This document shows, in pieces, positions 1 through 5,237 of a DNA stretch of 5,237 bases. The stretch is taken from the NCBI GenBank assembly GCA_964608495.1, contig CAZSOQ010000315.1, positions 1-5,237 on the forward strand, given 5' to 3'. The notes under the pieces were generated by a model. It was not told the DNA's origin, searched no databases, and saw nothing but the letters and a program-made list of their open reading frames with translations. This stretch comes from JAKORR01 sp964608495. GTDB lineage: Bacteria > Armatimonadota > Zipacnadia > Zipacnadales > FEN-943. Each line of letters starts with the position of its first letter. The first letter of the stretch is position 1. The position numbers and the translations under genes were made by a program.

Positions 1-695
1 CCTTCCTCGACCTGGGCACCACCGAGGCCCGCGAGACCCGCCGCCTCGCGCGCTCCTTCGCGCAGAAGGGCGCGGCCCTCGTGGATGCGCCCGTCAGCGG
101 TGGCCCCCACGGCTCTCGTACGGGCACGCTGCGCATCTTCGTCGGCGGCGACGAGGAGGCTGTAACGCGCTGCCGGCCGATCCTGGAGGCGCTCGGAGCC
201 CCCGGTCGCGTGGTCTACTGCGGCCCGAGCGGGTGCGGGCAGATCGGCAAGGGCGTCAACCAGCTCGCGATGGGCTTGGGCGCGGCGGCGTACCTCGAGG
301 CCCTCGCCTTCGGCGTACGCGCCGGCGTGGCGCCCGAGGCCCTCGCGCAGTCGGTCGGTGGCGGCGGCGAGCACTGGCGCGAGCACTTCGCGGAGATCGC
401 CGCCCGCGTCATCGAGGGCACGGCCGAGCAGGTGTGGGTCAAGTTCCCCGAGCTGCCCTACTTCCTGGGCGAGGCCGAGGAGCAGGGGGCCGCGATGCCG
501 CTGACACAGGCGCTGTTCGACTTCTGCGCGGCTCTGGGCACAGACTTCCGCGACAACATGGGCCGCCCCACCGTGTCCTTCTGGCGCGGGCTTGATGCCG
601 GCCCCAGCCGAGGCCGGCGAGTGACCATCCCGGCGTCGGGAGACCGTCCCGCGACGCTCGGGCGCATCTTCGCTATCGGGGGCATCCGGTCGTGA
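1..695 (+). CDS. 3-hydroxyisobutyrate dehydrogenase family NAD(P)-dependent oxidoreductase, N-terminus outside window
   Basis: This is a beta-hydroxyacid dehydrogenase (HIBADH / 6-phosphogluconate dehydrogenase superfamily), a presumably cytosolic enzyme that oxidises a beta-hydroxyacid or reduces the matching semialdehyde with NAD(P). The frame is open from base 3 and gives 230 residues; the Rossmann GxGxxG fingerprint and the true start lie to the left, probably about 90 residues away. Seen directly: the substrate-binding motif DAPVSGG (bases 84-104), a GTLRIFVGG strand, and GQIGKGVNQL with the catalytic lysine at 249-251 and the usual asparagine three residues later. A helical C-terminal domain follows, with EQGAAMPLTQ matching the family's conserved G-x-x-x-P-L segment. 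Oddities: the usual Lys-Asp-Leu just before that helix reads Pro-Glu-Leu (447-455), and about 30 extra residues rich in Arg, Gly and Pro extend the C-terminus. The stop overlaps the next start by four bases, so the two genes form an operon. The family is secure; the substrate is unknown. Confidence 0.9.
   Translation, partial: FLDLGTTEARETRRLARSFAQKGAALVDAPVSGGPHGSRTGTLRIFVGGDEEAVTRCRPILEALGAPGRVVYCGPSGCGQIGKGVNQLAMGLGAAAYLEALAFGVRAGVAPEALAQSVGGGGEHWREHFAEIAARVIEGTAEQVWVKFPELPYFLGEAEEQGAAMPLTQALFDFCAALGTDFRDNMGRPTVSFWRGLDAGPSRGRRVTIPASGDRPATLGRIFAIGGIRS
678..695 (+). promoter_or_regulatory. GTGA stop/start overlap with weak upstream Shine-Dalgarno (translational coupling)
   Basis: The dehydrogenase stop TGA (693-695) overlaps the amidohydrolase start GTG (692-694) within GTGA. 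A run of five G at 678-682 lies nine bases before the GTG and could serve as a weak ribosome binding site. The arrangement implies that ribosomes finishing the first gene re-initiate on the second. The GTG start is favoured because the protein begins at once with the typical amidohydrolase N-terminal strand (AIVNARIFDGTG); no earlier start in that frame is needed. Confidence 0.7.
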
Positions 696-1879
696 GGCAG
701 ACGGCGATCGTCAACGCCCGCATCTTCGACGGCACCGGCCGTCCCGTGATCGAGGACGCCGTCCTCCTTGCCGAGGACGGCGCGATCGCGGCTGTGGGCC
801 CGGCGGCCGACGTGTCCGTGCCGCCCGAGGCCCAGGTCCTGGACGCCGCCGGCCACACGGTCCTTCCGGGCCTGATTGACGGCCACATGCACGTCACTGC
901 CATGCCCGGTCCCCTGGACGCCCGCGGCCACCTCGAGCAGAACCTGAGGGCGGTCGGGGTCCTACGCCGATGCCTGCGGTGGGGCACGACCACCGTGGCC
1001 AACGTCAGCGGCTGCCCCGAGACCGTCCTGCTGCGCGAGGCCATCGCCGCGGGGCACATCACCGGCTGTTCCCGCCTCCTCGTCGGCGCCATGGTCAACG
1101 CGACAGCGGGCCATGTGCGCGGCCGCGCGGCCGACGGGCCCTGGGAAGTCCGCCGGGCCGTGCGCGAGATGATCGGAGCCGGCGCGGACTTCATCAAGAC
1201 CGCCGCGTCGGGCGGGTTCATGTGGGAGCACGAGGACATCGCCTGGGAGGACTACACCCCGGAGGAGCTCCGGGCGCTGGTGGAGGAAGCCCACGCCAGG
1301 GGCACGCGCGTGGCCGTTCACGCCCACTCCCAGCCGGGCCTCAACCACTCCCTCGAGGCGGGCTGCGACATCATCGCCCACGGCGCACTGATAGACGAGG
1401 AGGGCCTGCAGGGCCTGCGGGCCCGGGGCCTGTACTTCATGCCGACCCTCTTCATCACCAGCCGCCACGTGACCGAGCGGCCGTCCCTGCCGCCGCACAT
1501 GAAGCAGCGCATGGAGGCGGCCCACCCCGTCCACCGCGCGGGCGTGCGCTGGGCGCACGAGCTGGGCCTGAAGCTCTGCGCCGGGACCGACGGCGGGCCC
1601 GGAGACATCATGCGCGAGCTCGCCGAGCTGGTGGCCTGTGGCCTCTCGCCGAGGGAGGGCCTTGTCACGGCCACGCGGAACACGGCCGAGGCCCTGGGCC
1701 TGCTCGACGCCCTGGGCACTCTCGAGCCCGGCAAGCAGGCGGACCTGCTGCTCGTGCGGGGGGATCCCCTGCACGACATCGGCCTCCTCGGCGACGAGGC
1801 GAACGTCCTTACGGTGATGAGGGGCGGCGTGGTGGAGTTCGGCCGCCACGAGTGGAAGCAGCACGTCGAGCTGGTCTAG
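692..1879 (+). CDS. Metal-dependent amidohydrolase, COG1228 type (imidazolonepropionase / Xaa-Pro, Xaa-Arg dipeptidase-like)
   Basis: A complete 395-residue cytosolic hydrolase of the amidohydrolase superfamily, of usual length for the group. Residues 1-60 form the N-terminal part of the small beta-sandwich (AIVNARIFDGTG), followed by the TIM barrel. All ligands of a binuclear metal centre are visible: H65 and H67 in LIDGHMHV, K169 in FIKTAASGG (the lysine normally carboxylated), H210 in VAVHAHS, H230 in IIAHGALID and D300 in AGTDGG. The chain returns to the sandwich in the typical LEPGKQADLLLVRGDP segment near residue 340. Characterised relatives include prolidase-like and Xaa-Arg/Lys carboxypeptidases (MEROPS M38) and imidazolonepropionases; motif order fits the dipeptidase-like branch better than true HutI, but the substrate is not determined. 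There is no signal peptide. It is coupled to the upstream dehydrogenase through a 4-base overlap, so the two probably act in one catabolic route. The next plus-strand gene lies 77 bases downstream and may or may not share the transcript. Confidence 0.92.
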   Translation: MRQTAIVNARIFDGTGRPVIEDAVLLAEDGAIAAVGPAADVSVPPEAQVLDAAGHTVLPGLIDGHMHVTAMPGPLDARGHLEQNLRAVGVLRRCLRWGTTTVANVSGCPETVLLREAIAAGHITGCSRLLVGAMVNATAGHVRGRAADGPWEVRRAVREMIGAGADFIKTAASGGFMWEHEDIAWEDYTPEELRALVEEAHARGTRVAVHAHSQPGLNHSLEAGCDIIAHGALIDEEGLQGLRARGLYFMPTLFITSRHVTERPSLPPHMKQRMEAAHPVHRAGVRWAHELGLKLCAGTDGGPGDIMRELAELVACGLSPREGLVTATRNTAEALGLLDALGTLEPGKQADLLLVRGDPLHDIGLLGDEANVLTVMRGGVVEFGRHEWKQHVELV

Positions 1880-1956
1880 AGCGGCAAGGCCGTCCAGCCC
1901 CCGAGCGCGCGGCCCGCGACCGCGACACGGATCGGGAACCCGGGCAGGTGAGACAC
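1880..1956. other. Intergenic gap between amidohydrolase and secreted protein gene
   Basis: A gap of 77 bases holds only the ribosome binding site near its right end. I see no convincing -35/-10 pair and no T-tract terminator. The GCGCGCGGCCCGCG-like stretch near 1905-1920 can fold, but not into a clean stem. Read-through from the amidohydrolase is plausible; an independent promoter of non-sigma-70 type cannot be excluded. Confidence 0.4.
1946..1952 (+). promoter_or_regulatory. Ribosome binding site for the secreted protein gene
   Basis: AGGTGAG sits four bases before the ATG at 1957 and resembles the Shine-Dalgarno consensus. It fixes the start: the same frame is open upstream back to about 970, but only the ATG at 1957 has a ribosome binding site and is followed directly by a signal peptide. 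Confidence 0.7.
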
Positions 1957-3039
1957 ATGACGAGACTGACCTGGCTCATCCTGGCGCTGACGCTCCTGCC
2001 GGCAGCCCTGATGGCGGCTGAGGTCAGGCTGGCGGGCATCAACCTGATCAAGCAGACCGAGGGCATGGCCGCCGATCCGCCCGAGGTGACACTGCCGGAG
2101 GGCTGGGAGCTGTACCGCCAGAGCCACCCGGACTACGGCGAGATGTACTGCGCCGAGAATCCCCACGAGTTCTTCTTCCACGTCCGTGTGCCCGACGGCG
2201 CCCAGCAGCCCGCTCGGGCGCGCGTGCGCTGGCCCGGCGTCGAGATCAAGCGCGTCATCGCGGGCGACCGGGACCTGGACTTCCAGCGCACGGCCGAGGG
2301 CATCGAGTTCGACCTGCCGCTCAGCACGGGCAACACGACGCAGATCGCCACGGTCATCAACGACCCGCCCGGGATGCAGATGATCCTGATGCACCACCTG
2401 GAGGCCCGCAGGGCCGGGCCCTATGCCACCGGGCCCTGGCCGGACATCCAGATTCGTGCGCACCTGAACTTCCTCTTCGCGGCCCGCGAGGCCCTCAGCC
2501 GCCTGGGCCTCTTGGCCGCCGACAGGGGCTTCGACGAGCGCCTCGGCCTTTACGGGTTCGAGTCCAACTTCCCCCGTGGCCACGTGGACCACCCACCCCA
2601 CTTCCATATCCTGTTCATCCCGGAGAAGTGGGACGACGTGCAGGTGACCCACTTCCGGCTGGACGAGAAGGGCCGGACCGTGGTCAACGACTGGCAGTGC
2701 CGGGCCGAGCACAGGAAGTACGGCCCGGGCGAAGTCTGCTCGCACAAGCTGGCCGACGGCACGGTCGTGCTGGAGATGGTCGTGACGCAGGCCGGCGGGC
2801 TGACGCTCAGGCGCCCGGGCGTGGCGGGCGAGTACACGCTGGCCCCCGACGCGCGCAGCGGCGTGGGGTCCGCGGCCGTGGAGCTTCTGTGCGACGGGGA
2901 GCCTGTGCTGCGGGTGAGCGTGGACGACGACGCCTCGACGGGCAACCTGCTCGTGCGCCTGGAGCCCCTCGGGGCGGACGCGCCGGCGCCCACGACCGAG
3001 CGGGTCCTCTACGACCCCGACACGGGCGCCCCGCGGTAG
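1957..3039 (+). CDS. Secreted protein of unknown function with an HxxHxxHxH histidine cluster
   Basis: A 360-residue protein that I do not recognise. Residues 1-21 look like a Sec signal peptide: Arg at position 3, a Leu/Ala-rich core (residues 4-18) and a likely cleavage near A20-A21, so the mature protein is exported. It lacks a second membrane segment and a lipobox cysteine. The mature part looks globular and mixed alpha/beta. The most distinctive stretch is GHVDHPPHFHILF, with H209, H212, H215 and H217 packed together as a likely metal site; H146-H147, H169 and H232 could add ligands. Mature cysteines are C65, C248 and C261, plus one near residue 312. The C-terminal third (from about residue 265) is rich in beta-type alternation and ends without an anchor. 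The His cluster loosely recalls the HxxHxH of MepA-like murein endopeptidases, but their other motifs are not seen, so I do not assign that function. The gene follows the amidohydrolase by 77 bases and converges on the glycosyltransferase gene. Confidence 0.85.
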   Translation: MTRLTWLILALTLLPAALMAAEVRLAGINLIKQTEGMAADPPEVTLPEGWELYRQSHPDYGEMYCAENPHEFFFHVRVPDGAQQPARARVRWPGVEIKRVIAGDRDLDFQRTAEGIEFDLPLSTGNTTQIATVINDPPGMQMILMHHLEARRAGPYATGPWPDIQIRAHLNFLFAAREALSRLGLLAADRGFDERLGLYGFESNFPRGHVDHPPHFHILFIPEKWDDVQVTHFRLDEKGRTVVNDWQCRAEHRKYGPGEVCSHKLADGTVVLEMVVTQAGGLTLRRPGVAGEYTLAPDARSGVGSAAVELLCDGEPVLRVSVDDDASTGNLLVRLEPLGADAPAPTTERVLYDPDTGAPR

Positions 3040-3040
3040 A

Positions 3041-3089
3041 CGAGGCCGGCGCGCCCGGTCCGGCCGGTCGGGGCCCGCCCGGCGCCTCG
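3041..3089. terminator. Possible GC-rich hairpin between convergent genes
   Basis: The 73-base gap between the two convergent stop codons (3040-3112) is almost entirely G+C. CGAGGC (3041-3046) pairs with GCCTCG (3084-3089), enclosing a 37-base GC-rich interior that can fold in several imperfect ways. There is no T-tract on either side, so this is not a canonical intrinsic terminator. It could slow or end transcription from both directions, but the evidence is only position and base composition. Confidence 0.25.
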
Positions 3090-3112
3090 GCAGGCCGCGC
3101 CCCCAGCCGACG

Positions 3113-5237
3113 CTACCCCTTGCCGCCGCGAGCCAGGGCCTCGCGGCACTTGTCCAGCAGCTCCCGGGCGGGCGCGAAGTAGGGCCCCTCGGCCAGGATG
3201 CGCTCACATTCCTCGGCTGCCTTCTGGTACTCCTTGGCTTCGTAGTAGCAGCCGGCTCTGACGAAGCGCGCCTCGGGGTCTTGGGGCTCCAGGTGAAGGG
3301 CCCTGTCGGCCGCTGCCAGCGCCGCGGGCAGATCGCCCTTCATGGCCAGAGCCATCGCCAGGTTCGTCCACGCCTGCGCCGACGACGGGGCAAGTTCCGT
3401 GGCCCTGCGCAGGAGCCCGACCGCCAGATCCACCTTGCCCTCCTGCATCAGGCATCCGGCCATGACCACCAGCGCATCGGTGTTGCCCGGTTCGCGCTCC
3501 AGCACCTCCTCGGCCAGCGGCCGGGCCTCATCGAAGCGCTTCTGGTTCAGGTAGGCGCTGGCAAGCAGGACACGCGCCTTGACAAAGTAAAACCCTTCGC
3601 TGATTAGCTGTGCACAGAGCTGTGCAACCTCGTCCATATTGCCATGGTCAAAGTATAGCTGGGCTAGCGCCAGCCGCAGCGCCTCGTCCCCCGGTGCCCC
3701 TCGACAGCCCTTGGCGTACACCCGACCCGCTTCCTTGTCCCGCCCCAGCTTCCTGAGCACATCGCCGGCCCGCAAGAAGGCCTCGGTCCCCTGCGGGTCC
3801 ACCCACGTCGCCCTCTTGTAGTACTGCAGGGCCTCCGCGAACTCGCCCTGCTGGGCCAGGGCGTCCCCCATACCCACGAAGGCCTCCCACCGATGTCTCT
3901 CGACCTTCAGCACATCCTGCAGCAGGGGAAGGGCCTCGCCCGGTCGTTCCTGGTTCAGCAAGCACAGGGCGAGCCCCAGCTTGTTCTCCACCCGGTAGGG
4001 CTGGTACCGGACCGCCAGCCGGTACTCCCGCTCCGCCTCCTGGAGTTCCCCCTTCTGCTGGTAGGCCGTCGCGATCTCCAGGTGAGCCGCGGCCGGGTCC
4101 ACCCGCCACGTGCCGTAGAAGTCGAGGTTGACCAGCGCCGCCAGCATCAGCGCCGACCACAACAGCACTCCCGCCCCCAGCCAGCGCCTCCAGCGCAGCA
4201 GGCGCGCCAGCTCCACGACCGTGTAGGCCGCCAGCAGCAGCAGCGCCGGGATGCAGGGCATGCGGAAGCGGCCGCACACGAAGAAGGCTATCACGCTCGC
4301 GGAGTAGACGACCACTAGCAGCACAGCCGGCGTCAGCCGCGCGTCCCTTCGGACCACGACGAGCCCCATGCCCGCCAAGCCCAGCGGGGCTATCAGGCCG
4401 AAGGGGAAGCAGAAGTGCGGCGTCTGCCATACCAGACGGCCCAGGAGGGGCGAGAATCGGGCGACCGGGTAGATCTGCGCGTTATTGGGCACCTCGAAGG
4501 CAGTCCAGAAGAGGATCGTCTTCCTCAGGAGCAATTGGGCCCAGCCGAGAGGCACGGCTCGCATGTAGCGCAGCGCCAGGCGGAACCAGAAGGCCGAGAC
4601 CTCCGACGGCCGCAGCCTGCGCCCGGCCTGCTTCTCGGCGATGTTGACCGTATCCCTGTACCCGCCCCACCACGTCGGCCGCGTGCCGGGCACCACCGCC
4701 GTCACCCCGTCGGCGCGCGGATTGTTGCCGATGTAGAAGTTCACGCCGCCCTGCGACGAGATGAGCACCAGGTCGTGCCCCGCCAGGTAGTTGCGCACGG
4801 TCACGGGCAGGATGCCCAGGAGCGCTGCGAGGAGTGTGACCAGCCCGGCCCTCGCTCCCGCGCGCCAGCCCAGCCTCACCACCAGGTACACGAGCAGCAC
4901 CGGCACGAAGCCCAGGATGTTCGGCCGCGTCACGGCGAACAGGCCGATGCTCAGGCCCACCAGCAGCCACGGCACCAGGTGCGCGCGGCTCCAGCTCCGG
5001 CGAGGCCGGGGCACGTCCCCGTCAGCGCGGGCCTTGTCTCCGCCGGGCGCGCTGTCCCGAGCCTCACCCACGGCGCCTCCGGTGTCACGCGCCTTCGCCC
5101 CGGCGGCCCTGTCCAGCGCCCACGCCAGGGACAGGAGGAGTGCCGTGGCGAAGAAAGCCTCGAAGACGGGCAGCAGCAACTCGCCATCGAAGTAGATAAG
5201 CGGCCCATACAGCGCGGCCATCGACCCCGCCAGGACC
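3113..5237 (-). CDS. GT39/ArnT-like membrane glycosyltransferase (GT-C fold) fused to nine TPR units, N-terminus outside window
   Basis: The C-terminal 707 residues of a large membrane protein; numbering here starts at the ATG at 5221. That ATG is probably not the true start, because five in-frame codons precede it to the edge and the text MAALYGPLIYFDGELLL is normally internal in GT39 proteins. The enzyme would transfer a sugar from a polyprenyl-phosphate donor to an acceptor on the outer face of the inner membrane. Hydrophobic segments appear near residues 15-35, 82-117, 124-141, 225-241, 271-290, 296-316, 320-340 and 349-365. The loop after residue 141 has the family-like stretch TVRNYLAGHDL plus GGVNFYIGNNPRADG (residues 158-172). 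Residues 37-80 are a charged, low-complexity linker. Residues 377-682 hold nine TPR units, then a capping helix ending in GGKG. By GT-C topology the TPR domain is inferred to be periplasmic, where it may bind the acceptor or partner proteins. The catalytic acidic residues of the first outer loop are outside the window, so activity cannot be judged. Confidence 0.88.
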   Translation of the reverse strand, partial: VLAGSMAALYGPLIYFDGELLLPVFEAFFATALLLSLAWALDRAAGAKARDTGGAVGEARDSAPGGDKARADGDVPRPRRSWSRAHLVPWLLVGLSIGLFAVTRPNILGFVPVLLVYLVVRLGWRAGARAGLVTLLAALLGILPVTVRNYLAGHDLVLISSQGGVNFYIGNNPRADGVTAVVPGTRPTWWGGYRDTVNIAEKQAGRRLRPSEVSAFWFRLALRYMRAVPLGWAQLLLRKTILFWTAFEVPNNAQIYPVARFSPLLGRLVWQTPHFCFPFGLIAPLGLAGMGLVVVRRDARLTPAVLLVVVYSASVIAFFVCGRFRMPCIPALLLLAAYTVVELARLLRWRRWLGAGVLLWSALMLAALVNLDFYGTWRVDPAAAHLEIATAYQQKGELQEAEREYRLAVRYQPYRVENKLGLALCLLNQERPGEALPLLQDVLKVERHRWEAFVGMGDALAQQGEFAEALQYYKRATWVDPQGTEAFLRAGDVLRKLGRDKEAGRVYAKGCRGAPGDEALRLALAQLYFDHGNMDEVAQLCAQLISEGFYFVKARVLLASAYLNQKRFDEARPLAEEVLEREPGNTDALVVMAGCLMQEGKVDLAVGLLRRATELAPSSAQAWTNLAMALAMKGDLPAALAAADRALHLEPQDPEARFVRAGCYYEAKEYQKAAEECERILAEGPYFAPARELLDKCREALARGGKG
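3176..4093 (-). repeat. Array of nine tandem TPR units (34 codons each)
   Basis: These are protein-level repeats inside the glycosyltransferase gene, starting at residues 377, 411, 445, 479, 513, 547, 581, 615 and 649 (numbered from the ATG at 5221). The position-20 alanine recurs at exactly 34-residue steps (396, 430, 464, 498, 566, 600, 634, 668; valine at 532). Position 8 is Gly or Ala in all nine, and position 32 is Pro in seven of nine (not in units 2 and 5). No insertion or deletion breaks the register. The units are well diverged in DNA sequence, so this is an old array and not a recent tandem expansion. Such superhelices usually bind peptides or partner proteins. Confidence 0.9.
3581..3660 (-). 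other. Low-GC patch covering TPR unit 5
   Basis: By hand count 37 of these 80 bases are G or C (46%), against roughly 70% around them. The patch uses codons otherwise scarce here (TTT, CAT, AAT, GTT, GCA, TGT, CTA, GAA). It encodes residues about 521-547, nearly the same as TPR unit 5 (513-546). Within it AGCTGTGCA occurs twice on the plus strand (3606-3614 and 3618-3626), encoding the local repeat AQLCAQL; the TPR register is not disturbed. Confidence 0.6.

Noticed and set aside
597..618. Hairpin as an intrinsic terminator between dehydrogenase and amidohydrolase
   Set aside because: The 7-bp stem lies inside the coding frame, has no T-tract, and would cut an evidently coupled operon; GCCGGC palindromes are expected by chance at this base composition.
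962..1864. Minus-strand open frame of 300 codons opposite the amidohydrolase
   Set aside because: It is the antisense shadow of a motif-complete gene, without ribosome binding site or domain signal.
970..1956. An N-terminal extension of the secreted protein gene, open in the same frame back to base 970
   Set aside because: It overlaps the amidohydrolase, which has all its catalytic motifs in another frame. The extension is Arg/Gly/Pro-rich shadow translation, and the signal peptide and ribosome binding site mark 1957 as the start.
2581..2607. Assignment of the secreted protein to MepA-like murein endopeptidases from the His cluster
   Set aside because: Only the HxxHxH part is similar; the second zinc-binding motif of LAS peptidases (His and Asp about six residues apart in a conserved context) is not found, so the match may be chance.
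1876..3207. Long minus-strand open frame of 443 codons opposite the secreted protein gene
   Set aside because: Its translation is Arg/Pro/Ala/Val/His-rich with no recognisable motif, and it crosses a convergent gene end. It is explained by GC-rich codons of the plus-strand gene read in antisense.
3648..4430. Second minus-strand frame of 260 codons inside the glycosyltransferase-TPR gene
   Set aside because: It overlaps the perfect TPR register in another frame and gives Gly/Ala/Arg-rich low-complexity translation, so it is not a separate gene.
5210..5237. ATG at 5221 as the true start of the glycosyltransferase
   Set aside because: The frame stays open to the window edge, and the first residues match an internal transmembrane segment of GT39 proteins, so the gene is treated as partial.

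Overview
This window is about 70% G+C by eye. It carries four protein-coding genes, two of them cut by the window edges. Codons favour G or C in the third position throughout, so long non-coding frames stay open on both strands. No rRNA, tRNA, CRISPR array, insertion sequence or phage gene is visible. The gene content suggests a free-living, high-GC bacterium: a membrane glycosyltransferase of the GT39/ArnT type fused to tetratricopeptide repeats, a COG1228-type amidohydrolase, and a secreted protein I do not recognise. Environmental Planctomycetota or similar uncultured phyla often have such genes, but this placement is a guess from style, not evidence.

Left part, plus strand (1-1879): the C-terminal three quarters of a 3-hydroxyisobutyrate-dehydrogenase-family oxidoreductase runs, with a 4-base GTGA stop/start overlap, into a complete metal-dependent amidohydrolase that has every expected metal ligand. 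The overlap indicates one operon and translational coupling, and suggests a small catabolic pathway in which one enzyme hydrolyses an amide or peptide-like bond and the other oxidises a beta-hydroxyacid. The substrates cannot be read from the sequence.

Middle, plus strand (1880-3039): after a 77-base gap with a clear ribosome binding site comes a 360-residue exported protein. It has a signal peptide and a striking HxxHxxHxH cluster. I do not recognise its family.

Right part, minus strand (3113-5237): a convergent gene, whose start lies beyond the right edge, encodes the C-terminal part of a polytopic GT-C glycosyltransferase followed by nine tandem TPR units in perfect 34-residue register. 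The two transcription directions meet in a 73-base GC-rich gap.

The points most worth a second look are the GT-C plus TPR architecture, which parallels the eukaryotic TMTC O-mannosyltransferases; a low-GC patch that covers almost exactly one TPR unit; the histidine-cluster secreted protein; and the altered active-site motif and extra C-terminal tail of the dehydrogenase. I see no convincing evidence for a wholly new multi-gene system.
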